A stretch of DNA of 64,000 nucleotides, from assembly GCA_949317995.1 (NCBI GenBank), contig OX439039.1, positions 51,574,785 through 51,638,784 on the forward strand. Reading direction: 5' to 3'. How positions within the stretch are numbered: the stretch's first letter is position 1; every line of letters starts with the position of its first letter. The DNA comes from Acholoe squamosa. Taxonomy: Eukaryota > Annelida > Polychaeta > Phyllodocida > Polynoidae. The notes beneath the pieces were generated by a model. That model saw only the letters and a program-made list of their open reading frames with translations, was not told the DNA's origin and did not search any database. Below are positions 11,833 to 23,591 of this stretch, piece after piece. Made by a program: the position numbers and the translations under genes.

Positions 11833-13089
11833 AAGTCCCGTGTCACTGTGCACATAGTGAAATGCTAGAAATGTCACTGAGTGTCAGTGTCACGTTTTCA
11901 ACCTAATGTTGGTATGACGTGGCGTTGATACTCACTTCACTGCTGCTCAATTGAATGTCTGAGGTGCAGATTACTACTCATTTTATACCCAGTTTTTGCT
12001 GGGTCCCAACTGTCCTGCTTTGCTTGTAGCTCTCCATTGCCCCTGACAGAGCGTGGAATTGAAAGGTTGTGGTTCTAATTGGTCAGTCCCACAGGCTCTG
12101 TCATTCCCCAGTGCTGTAACTGGCCAATGGGGGAGCACCTTACATGTGTGGCCTAAGGTCACCTCATGGTGTGTGCCCGTTCCAGTTCATTGGGCACCAG
12201 GGGAGAGGTCATTAACTACCCCTTATGGACCCATACATTGTAGTTTGGGACCAGGGGGGACTGGGGTGGTACAGTAATTCCATACTGTATGTGGGTTATT
12301 TCTTGCAGGGATCTTCAAATTGGCAGTTTCGGCAATAAACCTCATCAGGTGAAAATTTTTTGAGTGTGTGGAATGGTCTTAAAGGGCCATTATTGACAGT
12401 CCCCCGATGGGACCGGTCATCAAAGGTGGTGTTTTGTGGTGTGAATTCCTTGTGGTGCGACCACTTTGGTAATCATTCTCTCCTCGACATGTAGTAATAG
12501 TTGGGATATAAGGGTGGTCTCCCACTGGGGAGGGTTTTTGAATTTATTTCATGGACATCTGTCTCAATGTTCATAAAAAAAATATGAAGTGGCTTTGGTG
12601 TTGTGGGACTTTCCCTTATCCATATTGATTGTCCATTGTGTTCATTCCTTTTGGTGTCTGTGTCCTGAGTCTGTGGATCCAATTGAATTCGACCAGTAAT
12701 GCATTAGCTCTTTCACTCAGAGGATGTCTGTAGATGTTTTCAACCCGACCCAGCTTGCACATGCCATGCAATTTACATCACTTTTACACGATCTCTATGT
12801 AAAAAGGAATAACCTGCCACCCCTCCTCAAAAGGATGAGTTGGACTCGTCCACTCCTCAGCATAATTTGTCAACAACACAGCCAAAAAATATCAACAAAG
12901 ACGTTAACAAACTCGGCCGAAAAACAAAAACATTCTGTCAATTCAGAATCTTGATCAGATGTCTCGAATTGAAGTTATATGCCTTGTACCAAAAATTCTC
13001 CACGAGACCCATGGTGTAATTACGCACATCATCGCCTTCTGAAACGAGCTTTCAGTTTTTTTTTGTTTTTTTTTATCCGTACCCAGATC
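11833..13089. other. Non-coding stretch; no gene recognised
   Basis: No ORF with recognisable domains and no clear inverted repeats. Short ORFs at 12053-12277 and 12724-12954 lack family motifs. Confidence 0.55.
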
Positions 13090-13243
13090 CAGTGGCGGAT
13101 TAAGAGGGGGGGCACGGGCATTTTTCTCAGTACTTAAGAGTTTAACTACATATTTTGGGCTCCAAAATTTGCCTAAAAATAGGAGGTGCGCCCCCTCCTT
13201 TTCGGCCGCGCCCCCTCGTTTTCCAAATCCTAGATCCGCCACA
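13090..13243. mobile_element. MITE with CAGTGGCGGAT termini
   Basis: The left end reads CAGTGGCGGATTAAGAGGGG (13090-13109). The right end reads CCCCCTCGTTTTCC...TAGATCCGCCACAT (to about 13243), the inverted complement with mismatches. The 154-bp body is G-rich on the left half and C-rich on the right, so it can fold back. CAGTGGCGGATC-type ends are widespread in animal genomes as short non-autonomous DNA elements. A lone similar terminus occurs at 33723-33745. Confidence 0.7.
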
Positions 13244-14119
13244 TTATAGATAAGTTTGATTACAATATCAAAATACCTCAATCCCAAATATCAATGGCAT
13301 GGTTATCTTATCTAATTTGTTTATCGTTTATTGCATCGTCATTCTGGTCTACAAATGGCCAATCTTCAATCTCTCTGAGTATATTTCAAGACTTTTACCT
13401 TGGGACTTTCTCACGTCACCGTACGATTTCACTTTCATTTGAAACTAAATGTGAAGTAGTGCATTACTTTTTTTGAACAAATTAAAACTTTATTGGTCAT
13501 AAGAACATATGAGTTAACAAGCGTGTGAAAAGGATACAGAGTAATGATTGAGACATCTAGACCAATAAGTTCATGGCTAGAGGCGTATCAAAAGATATTA
13601 TTATGGCCCTCCCCATGGAATACGTTCAAGAAAAAGTAAATGACACATGAAAATCAGTTTGACAACTTTAATTGCGACCTGACAGGGTAAGCACAGTAAA
13701 CCCATAATAATGATGGATATGGTATACAGACTTAAACAAATACCGTTACTCAACGATATGTCCATCCTTAGATGAACTACTCTGTAAATAAGTTGCATAA
13801 CTAGAATTATAGTGATGTTTTTTTTATCTGTCTCTTTTTCTCTTTTTTCCCTTTAAATCTAGATTGGTAGTCCGACAGAGCAACGTGTAGTGCAACAAAA
13901 CGGTTTCAGGACCGTACGCTTAGGTGTCCACTGTCATTACAATAATAATTCACAATTGCTGGAAATCCATTTGATCTACAGACAGCAAACGTTTGAAGAT
14001 TGGAAGATAAGCGGTGATGCATAATACTAGGGCAGGAAAGAAAGGCATGCCATGGGTGGGTTATCGATCAGGCTGTGATGGGTGTAACGATGGATTTGCA
14101 GCACAGAATTCAATACTGT
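13244..14119. other. Non-coding stretch; no gene recognised
   Basis: AT-rich sequence with no recognisable coding or repeat structure. Confidence 0.5.
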
Positions 14120-14461
14120 TAAGGGATTGAATATTTTAAAAAACAGGGATGGGTGATTGGTTTGCATGTAGAAACACAGAAATGGTTCTGTCACCTCCCT
14201 CTTGAGGGGCATATTGTTTTTGCCCCGCCCCCCGAAGAGGCCAAAACTCACATACGAATGCCGCCTTTTAACACAAAGTAACAGTCAGGGCGTGGGCTTT
14301 TTCCCCTGAAAACAGGTAAAATTATTTTGCCCAACCCGTCAGACGGGTTGAAAAAAAAATTGTCCTCTCCCGGTCAAAGGCACAAACAAACTTTGCCAAC
14401 CCCCCCCCCCCCTCAAATCCACCACCTCTCGCCTGTTGTTAAAAATTGATCACTCAGCTAA
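14120..14461. mobile_element. PIF/Harbinger-like MITE, copy 1 (degenerate), TAA flanks
   Basis: Body 14123-14458 between TAA trinucleotides (14120-14122 and 14459-14461). The left end GGGATTGAATATTTTAAAAA and the right end CTGTTGTTAAAAATTGATCA correspond to the ends of the copies at 23181-23491 and 55201-55396. The interior phrase AAAACAGGTAAAATTATTTTG also occurs at 23360 with one change. A TAA target duplication and GGG start fit PIF/Harbinger; that assignment is inference. Confidence 0.75.
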
Positions 14462-15515
14462 TAACATGTCATTTCCCAAAGGCAACAACAACCTTCTAGG
14501 CATTGTAAACCGAGGATGCATGACCACCGACGTTAGAGAACAATCTAATGGCCTTTAATAACGTTGATTCATCAAACGTATATTTCTTTTAGCTTTGAGC
14601 AAGGTTTAAGTTATACTTTGTGGTAAAATTATACAAAATACATTTACTCTCAAGGAAAGTTGTTTCTGTTTGGCTAAAATCCTTTTGCTTGTTATATTCT
14701 ACATACTAAATATGGGTATACATATACATAAAAAGCAAATCACGGCTGAGCACCGATAGACCATGGCCCAAATCAGATTACTGCCATGGCCCCATAGAAA
14801 TCAGCCTGGCCATGATAGCATGAACTGAGTAGTCACACATGGCCTTCAGGTAAACAGCAGCGCTACCTACTGGTCAGACTACAAGTGGCTTAACCTACCT
14901 GTTGATTCCCGCCAGAGGCGCTTACTACTCACCTGGAACTTGTACTTCCGGTGACATCAACCTGCAAACCTCCACCTTGCCACCCCCCCCCTCCATCCAT
15001 CAGTTCCCAGTTTACCAAAGAGGTTACAATAAGACGCCACAACGTGCATATATGCAAATATGTGAGATAGAGGACGCTCCCTCTGTGCATACTAGAGCTG
15101 ATACCTTGTTCCACATAGATCATATTGCCATGTCAATGTAAGACCTAGGTTTGTTGCTCAGTCAGTCATCAGTGAAGTTGGTGTTGTCACCGTTGTCACC
15201 CACTTTTGATTTGCTAATGAATAACCAAAAAAGCCTTAGCAAAAGGTTACTTTAATTTTAGCCTTATATACTAAGTTCATTCTAACTGTTGGCCATAATG
15301 GGTAAATTTTTGAACGAACCAATCATAATGATCATCATCTAACTGCAGAAAAGGAGATATATTGCGTGCCCGAGAAGAGGTCGACTAAAGATATGGGAAT
15401 TTGATAAAAAATCAAGAGCTGAACTAGAATATTATGTGGAATTAGACACATTTATCAATGAATGTGGTCATATAGACGTATCTACCTACATGCATACAAA
15501 ATTGTATATGTATGC
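14462..15515. other. Non-coding stretch; no gene recognised
   Basis: No recognisable gene or complete mobile element. Confidence 0.5.
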
Positions 15516-15604
15516 ATACATGCATGCATACATACATACATACATACATACATACATACATACATACATACATACATACATACATACATACAAACAAACA
15601 AACA
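15516..15604. repeat. (TACA)n microsatellite grading into (AACA)n
   Basis: A near-perfect CATA/TACA tetranucleotide run (preceded by TGCATACATGCATGCATA) followed by a few AACA units. The His/Ile/Tyr/Thr-repeat ORFs across it are artefacts. Confidence 0.98.
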
Positions 15605-17373
15605 TGTTTTTAGCCCAGTTCGCTCAGCTCCATACCATTCCCATACATCCTCCCTTCAGCCAGTGACTGTTTATGATACTTGTCTTCGGCTGCTCGGCCA
15701 ATGTCTGTCGACGCAGTCATATACTGCGCTCCTATCATTAAAAATGACAGGGAGTTTGCGTTCCTCTTCAACAAAAATACGAAGGTCATGTTCCGCCTTG
15801 GAACCCTCCCCTTCTGTGTTTACCCTTGTCGTATAGCAGTACATTGAAGTTTGCTTGAATAATAAGGGGAACATCCATGGTGCCAAGCAGACATATGATA
15901 AACAGTGCAGCTAGATCCTATGGAGAACATACCTTTACAAGGTTTATTCACTTTTTCTCCCATGGCATTCTCAGAAATGAAAAGGGCCTATACCAATGGC
16001 AAGAATCGTCATGCTTGCATGCTATTGTAAAGAATGTCTTTCTTCATGATTTTCGAAACTATATTGATGCAGTCAATATGTTCTTTTCTTTCTGTATGTG
16101 CATACTGGATGTCAGTGGCAATAGCAGCTTTGAACAACACTTAACTATGTAACCAATTTAAGTCGGTATTCAGCGTGGCTGCGTCTACTTGTAGAAACGT
16201 GTAACAATGGAAACACTCAAAGGACGTCTCCCATTTTGGCATTCATCAGAGCGTATGAATAGGCGTCCTATTGTTGTGGACAGTTGTGAGTTAACTATGG
16301 GAGCTATGCTGTGTAGACTACAGGTTTGTGGATTTAACATACAACATACCGTACATGGTCTTTCTTCAGTTCCTCTATCAGACGTTCATTTTTTTTATAA
16401 CGGTATGTTCAGTTAGAACTTTTATACCCCTAGCCTTTGTACAAAAAAATGTATAATCAGCGAAATGAATTATTAGATCTACATTTATAAATGTATTACA
16501 TCTAGGCTATGTATTAAACCTGTTCACCACCCTTGATACAGGCCTATATTGTATGTGACTCCCTGTAAAAATGTCAACACCTGCTCTAATGTAGAACACC
16601 AACCACTCCCATACTCTGACAGGCTCCCTAGCACGTCTATGGTGTAGGAATACACACTTTTTTGTGATGATCTGTAAGACAGACGCAAAGGTTTATACTC
16701 TATGAGGCATAGGTTCCATGGTTTGCCGTTTCATGTTTGCAATGGGATCGTGCTCTGCCTTCAAACTGCGATAGGTGTTAAATGAAAACGGAAAAGGATA
16801 ATATAAAAAGAAATTGCGAGGTGGTCATAGGAGAGAATATTTGAGATATGAGAGTACAGCTTTGTTAAATCTGGCAGGCTATAGATAGACTCTTATGCCA
16901 AATCGGATCAAGACAGTTGAACTTCTGATGGGCGAGTGTTATCCTGAGATGTATCAAGAAGAGGTGGGGTGTTAATGTCGTTCCTATAGGGTAGAATGAC
17001 CTTGAGTCGTCCAGGTACCTTGAGTCGGCCATTTTGCTTGGTTTTGGGCCCAAAATGAATGTGTTAATGAATACATTAGTGGATTCTAAGCTATTCTTAG
17101 CATCTTTTGGAATATAAGTCTAGGAACTTCCAGGAGCTCTAGATGACACTAGAGTTTGTGAATTATTCTTGAAGTCAGATATAGGTTTCCGATGATTTTC
17201 CAGCAACAAACTGATAGATGAGAGATAATGTGATATTGACCAAGTAACAGAGTTAAACCTAACTAAAATTTGAAATAGCATTGCATTCATACTCTGTCAA
17301 ACATCATTTAACTTGAAATTATTCCTTTTATAGTGTTCAGTACAAAAGTAAAAAATCTGCTGTATAGAAGTTG
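15605..17373. other. Non-coding stretch; no gene recognised
   Basis: Short ORFs at 15877-16152 and 16207-16416 have no recognisable motif and no strong splice signals. Nothing else identified. Confidence 0.5.
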
Positions 17374-17457
17374 ACTTGTGGTATGATAAGACTGACAAAA
17401 GGTGTCTGAGTAATCACTTGTGGTATGATAAGACTGACAAAAGGTGTCTGAGTAACC
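17374..17457. repeat. Recent 42-bp tandem duplication
   Basis: A 42-base unit beginning ACTTGTGGTATGATAAGACT is present twice, at 17374-17415 and 17416-17457, with only one or two differences near the unit ends, so the duplication is young. Confidence 0.95.
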
Positions 17458-18099
17458 ACTATTGCTTTTTGGTCCAAAATGAACTTAGTAGTGACCATTT
17501 CATTGGGTTCTAAGTTATTTAAACTGCTAGAATATGTTGAGCTGTAGTACCTGCTATCTTTCCATCTTTGGGAAAGTGAATCTAGCACTATCCATTATTT
17601 TTCAACAAAATCAACTATATTCTACCAATTAGGTAGAGAGGTCTTCTGATACATAGACAGCCACTATGAAATGATGGACAGCTGATAAATAGGGATATAT
17701 AAGTTTGCTATAATTTATGTTTACCAAAGGAATGGTATTAATCAGCATTATAATTAGTAAAATAATTCCAGAAACACTCTTACCAAGATCACTCAGCCGG
17801 GAATAAATGTTTTCCTTGTTTTGCTTCAAAAGCACACTCTTTACTATGAATTAGTTGAGTCATTTTATGATGTGGCTGACTCAAGGTACCACAGTGGCTG
17901 ACTCATGGTACTGATTAAAGAAAATTCACATCTATTGAATAATTGGTGCACAAAGAGCTCCATGACTATGCGTATGAAAGTTGTATAATTGCTGGATGGA
18001 AAGAGTAAGACATCTGGGTAATATTTATATCCATTTTCAGATGACCCCTGCAAGTTTTCCTACTACATGTATTACAAAGATCCTAGACTAACTAGTAGG
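17458..18099. other. Non-coding stretch; no gene recognised
   Basis: AT-rich; the phrase GTGGCTGACTCA is repeated twice near 17872-17905. No gene seen. Confidence 0.5.
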
Positions 18100-18336
18100 T
18101 AGTAAGATGGCCCAGGTGGACGACTCATGGTCACTTTACCCCTATCCCACAAAGTTGATATTCTCTGGTTTTCAATTAAAGTGGCGATACCACTTCGCTT
18201 TTTGTACTTATTACTTTATTTGCTTTTTGTACTGAAACTCAATTATGTCAATGAGATCTGCTGTATTGGGATAACTCGGACCATTGTGTTCCCCTAATGC
18301 AGCCTAAATAAAGAATTTTGAATTGAATTGAATTAA
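18100..18336 (+). mobile_element. 3' end fragment of a LINE with (TTGAA)n tail
   Basis: The segment ends in AATAAAGAATTTTGAATTGA followed by further ATTGAATT units (about 18308-18336), the short-repeat 3' tail typical of several CR1/Jockey-group LINEs. Upstream, CTTTTTGTACTTATTACTTT and GTACTGAAACTCAATTATGT resemble a degenerate 3' terminus with no usable ORF. The 5' limit is a guess. Confidence 0.55.
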
Positions 18337-18990
18337 AGTCGTTTTGATATGGATTGATATGCTAATCAGTGTGACAATTCCGAAATATTTTTGAATCAAA
18401 GTCTTATTGGGTCAGGGTTTTCTTTTTAATAGCTGGGGAATGGCTACATGATACAAGCCATGTCAACAGCTAAGTGCGACCAGAGACGCTCTAGAACTTA
18501 GGTATTGAATGTTAGTCAATGATCTAGGATTCCTCTTGGGGTTTGCTGATGATCTGAACTCAATCATACTAGTGTAAACCCAAGAAATAAATACTGCTCC
18601 CCTTCACCAATAGCTAGCTGCACTCCACCTCGGACATTTAGAGAGAAAAAATATAAGAAATGCCATCACCTCCTACAAGGTCACATATATAACAAAGGCT
18701 CTACCATTATAAAGAAGTCTTTCACCACTGTTCACCAGAGACAGGTCTTTAAGTTGAGGCTCAACCATGACACACTTGGTATACAGAACAGGGCTAGTTT
18801 ACATTCGTTGCTTCATCTCAGATGCTTTCAAAGGCTTTTTGAACTGGATGCTTACCACGTAAATCACAAGGGACATCTTACAGGCCACCAACCTCGAAGG
18901 TATCACAAGGGATAAAAAATCAGTAAGAAAAATAAGAGTGATCCTTTCCACCTAACTTAACCCTTTTAAACTGTAGATTCAGGCACGGAA
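18337..18990. other. Unassigned sequence upstream of LINE-C
   Basis: No coding motif. It may be the decayed 5' part of LINE-C or unrelated DNA. Confidence 0.4.
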
Positions 18991-19234
18991 TGATATGAGT
19001 TCCACTTCAGTGATAGGTCTCAACCAGAGATATCCCTTTTCAATACACCTTGAAAAGTCTTGAAAGCAAGTCTTGAAGTCTTGGAAGCAATGCGAGATCG
19101 GGATGACTTAGCCATTGAACATAAGAGGTTCCCATCTGACTTACTGTGGCATGAATTGACAGATGCCAGAAAATATGTAGATGATCTCATAAAATCGAAA
19201 AAGTCCATCATTATAACAGATAAACTGAATAGCT

Positions 19235-20365
19235 GTGAAAAAAAATCCAAAAGACTTTTGGAAACAATTGAATGGTCTATTGAAAATACCAAAAGCACCG
19301 GAAGCACCCAAACTCAGGGATGATCAAACAGAAACATTTCTAGATGCAATAAAGGTACCAGAATATGCCAATAGGTTCTTTGCTATGATTGGAGAGGAGC
19401 TTGCTAAGGTAAAACAAAACTATGTTAAAGAGGAGTATATTTTACCAAATGATACAGGGTATATTGAACAAAGGAATGGCTCAGAGAAAATTAGAGTTGA
19501 CCCGAGAGATGTATTAACTTTTGTCAAAATCATTGATTTTAGCAAACCATCAGGTATAACATCCATTAGTACAAGAGTTATCCAGGATTGTTTTCTTGCC
19601 ATTCTACCTCAGCTGGTAAGCCTACTTCAGACCTCTGTGGATCAAGCAATGTTTCCTGTAGAATGGGGGAGAGCACAGCTAAAACTACTTCCAAAGTCTG
19701 GTAATCGGACCAGCATTAAAAACTGGAGACCAATAAGCATCTTGCCACTAGTAGGGAAGGTTATGGAAAAGATAGTGCATAAGCACATGATGGTCCACAT
19801 TGAATCACACAATTTGACTATTAATGTTGATAAAACACAGTGTATGTCGTTCTCCTCACCTCAGAGAGCACCAACCTTGCAGAACCTAGATGTTAACATA
19901 AATGGTAAACAGCTGAAGGTGGTCAACAAGTATACATATCTAGGGGTAGTCTTTGATAAGAAACTAACCATGGTTCCTTTTTTAAATGGCACAATCAGGA
20001 AGGCTGCTGCTTCCATTTTAAAGTTAGCTAAACTCAGGCATCTCCTGAAAGAAAAAGCAAGCATACAAATTTACAGGCAGTGTATACTTTCAATATTTGA
20101 CTATTGTTGTTTTCTCACTGACTCTGCAAATGTCACAGAAGTTGGAAGACTACAAGTTATGCAAAATCAAGGTCTAAGGATTTGTCTTAGGGTAAAGAAA
20201 AGAGATGAATCTGTTAGAAGACTGCATGCAAGATGCGAGGTTCAAATGCTTGAGACAAGGCAAAAAGAATTACTAACTTCTTTAATGTACAGAAAAGCCC
20301 AGAAACAAAAAAATTGTGTTAGAAGAATGGTATGCAATGATGAACAGAAGGACAAGACAAGATGA
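19235..20365 (+). pseudogene. LINE-C reverse transcriptase ORF lacking the catalytic core
   Basis: A 376-codon frame carries PKDFWKQLNGLL, IDFSKPSGITSISTRVIQDC, LKLLPKSGNRTSIKNWRPIS and GKVMEKIVHKHM, the RT N-terminal part. At about residue 192 (near 19808) it passes straight into LTINVDKTQCMSF and YLGVVFDKKLTM, the region that normally follows the YADD block. The whole segment with the palm Asp, PQGS and YADD is therefore missing, without breaking the frame. An upstream piece (19060-19245, RDDLAIEHKRF...) is in another frame, with the shift in an A-run at about 19239. The C terminus is cut by the MITE. No polymerase activity is possible. Confidence 0.85.
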
Positions 20366-20372
20366 CAAGATG

Positions 20373-20605
20373 CCGTAATCTCCCATGTATAAGACGCGTC
20401 CTCTACGCCAAACAAAATGCTGGTGCGTCTTATAGATTAATCTCAACTTGGGGGTGCGTCTTATACGAGGGGTAATTTTACTATAGAACAGTACTGGATT
20501 GACAAAAATCACCCCTAAGAGGTGCGTCTTTTACGCGAAAATGCTTCTGCTGAGTTTGGGGTGCGTCCTATACGCGCAACGCGTCTTCTACGCGGGAGAT
20601 TACGG
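20373..20605. mobile_element. MITE with CCGTAATCTCCC termini, built of GCGTCTTATACGC repeats
   Basis: The left end CCGTAATCTCCCATGTATAA and the right end's complement CCGTAATCTCCCGCGTAGAA start a terminal inverted repeat of about 27 bp. The right flank is TA (20606-20607); the left flank TG may be a decayed TA. The inside is almost entirely variants of GTGCGTCTTATACG in both orientations (at about 20389, 20432, 20455, 20521, 20561 and 20580). It splits the C-terminal coding part of LINE-C and so is younger than that element. Related in its termini to 54497-54688. Confidence 0.88.
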
Positions 20606-21520
20606 TAGTATTTTTTGAGAGAAGGTATAGACTTCAATCATTTAAGAAGAGTCCATTGTATAGAGGAATAAAATTATGGAATGAACTGCCATGTGAGGTC
20701 CAGTACATAGAAAACAAGGAATCATTTAATAGAGAGATAAAGAAAAGGAATGGTACAGTAATGAAGGGTATGAAGGACAAATATTTGCAGGAGGTCAGAT
20801 TTAGAAAATATTGAATTTATTTCTTAGCACACTCATGCCCATTACATTTTAGTTATCTATTTGATGATGCATAGCTATGACACAGAGTGTTTATTTTTTT
20901 CCTAGCGTTTACACATTGTAAAAGAATTGGTTATTTCATCATTATCAAAATTATGTTAATAACTCACCCATATTTCATATTGTTCATTATAAAAATGTTC
21001 TTATGATGGCAGGCAGGAAACCTTAGATACCCACTTATGTACTCCTAGTAGAACACCAGCCATTTTTACCATGTATAATTGTAGCATGAATAAAATGTTT
21101 TGTAGTATCAATGTAAAAAATATATATTTCTTGTATGAAACAAAGAAAGACTATCTTATCAGTTCTATATCCTGTTTGAAATATTGTAACAGTTAATCAC
21201 CCTGTGTAGTTACAATAAACGCCTATTATATAGGACATAAAAAAAATACCAACCTTTGGGTAAATCCTGTAGGGTGGTGTTTCTATTATGGGTTTGGATG
21301 GCACCCAATGGCACCATTTGCAATAGCGTTTCTAAGGTTTCCCTATGCAATATGGCTTAGTTTGGATTCTACCTGCGCTTGCTTTAGCCAACTGACTAGA
21401 TTCAAATGAAGAAAACAAGACGTACCACTGTTTCTTTTTCATACAAAAAAAAGATGTAAAGAGTGCACTAGACGTGGATGCTACTATTCCATTGGTGTTT
21501 CTAAAGTTGCCCTATTGAGC

Positions 21521-21582
21521 TCCTGTACACCCCTACTACCCCCTGTGCTGATCCTGTACACCCCTACTACCCCCTGTGCTAT
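21521..21582. repeat. 31-bp tandem duplication
   Basis: The unit starting TCCTGTACACCCCTACTACC is present twice, at 21521-21551 and 21552-21582, nearly identical. The nearby CTGTACAATCCCTGTATGAC looks like a more diverged relative. Confidence 0.9.
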
Positions 21583-21760
21583 CCATGTATGACCCTGTAC
21601 AATCCCTGTATGACCTGCTGATGTACAAGCATTGTACAGGTACACAGGTAGCATGTACAGGCCACCAAGCGGGAAACCAATGGCATGACATCCTGGCAAC
21701 GAGTGGTTGCTGAGTGACCAGCAAGCATCCAGGCTATGTATAGCAACAGTTTTAGTCTGT

Positions 21761-21851
21761 CTTATGTATATATAACTGTGGTTATACATAAGAGAAACAG
21801 CAAGCACAGAGAATACTTTGTCTTATGTGTATAACTCTGGTTACACATAAG
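21761..21851. repeat. Two related hairpins (CTTATGTATA / TATACATAAG)
   Basis: Hairpin 1 (21761-21792) pairs CTTATGTATA with TATACATAAG around a TATAACTGTGGT loop. Hairpin 2 (21822-21851) pairs CTTATGTGTA with TACACATAAG around a TAACTCTGGT loop. The loops and stems are clearly related, so one is a copy of the other, and stem changes compensate (TATA with TATA, TGTA with TACA). Confidence 0.85.
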
Positions 21852-21956
21852 AAACATAATTATTATGCTAAGCAGAAAGATTGGTTATGCTTAAGTGGGT
21901 CAATATGCATAACACTTATAGTGTTTAATTAAGGCAGGGAGGTATAAACATGGGGG

Positions 21957-22407
21957 TACAGTAAAATTTCCTTACAACGAATCCTGTTACAACGAATTTT
22001 CGTTTACAACAAACAAATCACATTGTCCCAAAACAGTCCCATACATTTCTATAGTAAAAGAATCCCCTTACAACGAACTTCATATGATGTAAAATCGTTT
22101 ACAACGAATTTTTCATGGCTGATACTGGCCTTACAATGGCTTCAAAGGAATTCTAGGGTTCCTGTTTGCTTGTCTCACCCACCTCTGGTACTCTTTGAAG
22201 GGGTAAGGGAGGTGTAGGGGGGGTGTAATAGGGCTTCTGTACCCGCATCTATTGAGCTCTGGGCGGCAGAAGGGGTAAGGGAGTTCTGAGGGGTGTTAGA
22301 TGACCCTTAATGTACCCTTAATTGCATGATTTGGTTACAACGAAATTCGTTTATAACGAATTTTTTTGCAAGTCCCAAGTAGTTTGTTATAACGGAATTT
22401 TACTGTA
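21957..22407. mobile_element. pogo/Tigger-like MITE, TA-flanked, CAGTAAAAT termini
   Basis: Body 21959-22405 flanked by TA on both sides. The left end CAGTAAAATTTCCTTACAAC and the inverted right end CAGTAAAATTCCGTTATAAC match well. TTACAACGAA and its variants recur at about 21972, 21985, 22067, 22107 and 22333, a subterminal pattern typical of pogo-group Tc1/mariner non-autonomous elements. No transposase ORF is present. Confidence 0.85.
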
Positions 22408-22439
22408 TAAAGAGTTTGGGAGGGAGGGAGGCAGGGAGG

Positions 22440-22920
22440 GGTGAGCTCGAGCTCTATGGTGTTACATGGTCCATAGATTCCCATACTTTATGGGGTGCCA
22501 TGCCCCATGTAACTTAAATAGAGCCCCATTGTGCATCATGTCAAAAGGTGTACCAAGCTACATGTCCCACTTCCATGGAGCTCCAGGGTGCTCAATGCAC
22601 CAGCCTCTATGGTGCTCCATGTCCCATTTGTGATTCATGTTCCATATTCCATGGAGCGCCAGGGTGCTGCTCCATGTCCCATTGTTGATTAATGCTTCAT
22701 ATTCCATGGAGCTCCAGTGTGCTCCATACTCCAAAGTGCTCAAAGCTCAAAGGAGCTCAGGCTCTATGTGCTTGATGTTCCATGGAGCGCCATGCTGCTT
22801 CATGCTCCAAGCTCTGTAATGCTTTATATTACATGCTCCATAGTGCACCTTACTCCACCATGCTACTTAGATATAGAGCTCCATGACACTCCATGTTCTA
22901 TGGCACTCTATGCTCCCTTC
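22440..22920. repeat. Degenerate minisatellite rich in CTCCATG / CATGGAGC
   Basis: Units such as GCTCCATGTCCCATT...CATATTCCATGGAGC recur (about 22612-22668 and 22669-22720), and further CTCCATG, CATGGAGC and GTGCTCCA blocks continue to about 22920. ORFs across it on both strands are repeat artefacts. It is followed by a CT-rich then GA-rich tract (22918-23110). Confidence 0.75.
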
Positions 22921-23177
22921 CCTATGCACCTCCTCCTCTCTCACTCCCTTCCTCTCCTTCCTCTTACCCGCCATTTGTTTGTTCCCTCCCTCCATGCCCA
23001 TTCCTTCAGAGAAGTAGTAATGTAAAGAGAGACAGACAGTGAGAGAGAGAGGAGAGAGAGACAGAGAGAGTCAGAGACAGATGGACAGACAAAGACAGAG
23101 ACAGAGGGTGGATAGGGTGCCGAAGGGAGGCAGACTTCCTGGCTGGATGACCTTTCCCAATCTGTGGGTGCTCCCAC

Positions 23178-23494
23178 TAAGGGAGTGATAATTTTTTAAC
23201 AACAGGGGGGAGCTGGTGGGTTTGCGCGCAGGCGTGTGAAAAAAATTCCAAGCCCCCCTCTTGAGGGGGTAAATCTTTTTGACCCCCCCCATAAGGGACA
23301 AAAATCGCACGCGAACATGCCATTTTAACCTATGATAATGCGTGGGGTTTTCCACTTAAAACAGGTGAAATTATTTTGACCCCCCGATCAGAGGTGTTGA
23401 AAAAATTCTGCCCCCCCTCAAGGGTTTAAAAAAATTCTGCCCCCCCATCAAACCCACCAGCACCCCATGTTGTTAAAAAACGATCACTCCCTCT
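23178..23494. mobile_element. PIF/Harbinger-like MITE, copy 2
   Basis: Body 23181-23491. The left end GGGAGTGATAATTTTTTAAC and the inverted right end GGGAGTGATCGTTTTTTAAC continue as an inverted repeat of about 43 bp that ends in GCTGGTGGGTTTG on both arms. The left flank is TAA and the right flank TCT, so the duplication is decayed. The interior has several TTTTGACCCCCC-type blocks. Confidence 0.88.
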
Positions 23495-23559
23495 GCTGGT
23501 TATACATGAGACACACATCCAGACAGAACAGAAGTCTACTTATGCTTATGCAACTGGGC

Positions 23560-23563
<4 letters not shown>

Positions 23564-23591
<28 letters not shown>

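Larger units (their letters stand above)
18991..21247 (+). mobile_element. LINE-C: non-LTR retrotransposon with internally deleted RT
   Basis: Coding text begins around 19060 and continues through the RT to about 20812 (RKY stop). An AT-rich 3' region then runs to AATAAACGCCTATTATATAG and an A-run at 21215-21247, which marks the 3' end. A 233-bp MITE (20373-20605) interrupts the C-terminal coding part; coding resumes with FFERRYRLQSFKKSPLYRG. The element is a different lineage from LINE-A and closer in style to LINE-B (both have NWRPI and GLRICLR). The 5' end, including any endonuclease, is missing. Confidence 0.85.

Noticed and set aside
15436..15836. Overlapping ORFs with His-Thr-Tyr-Ile repeats
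   Set aside because: Created by the (TACA)n microsatellite.
22558..23025. ORFs on both strands in the CTCCATG-rich region
   Set aside because: Repeat-driven; no family motif and no consistent strand.
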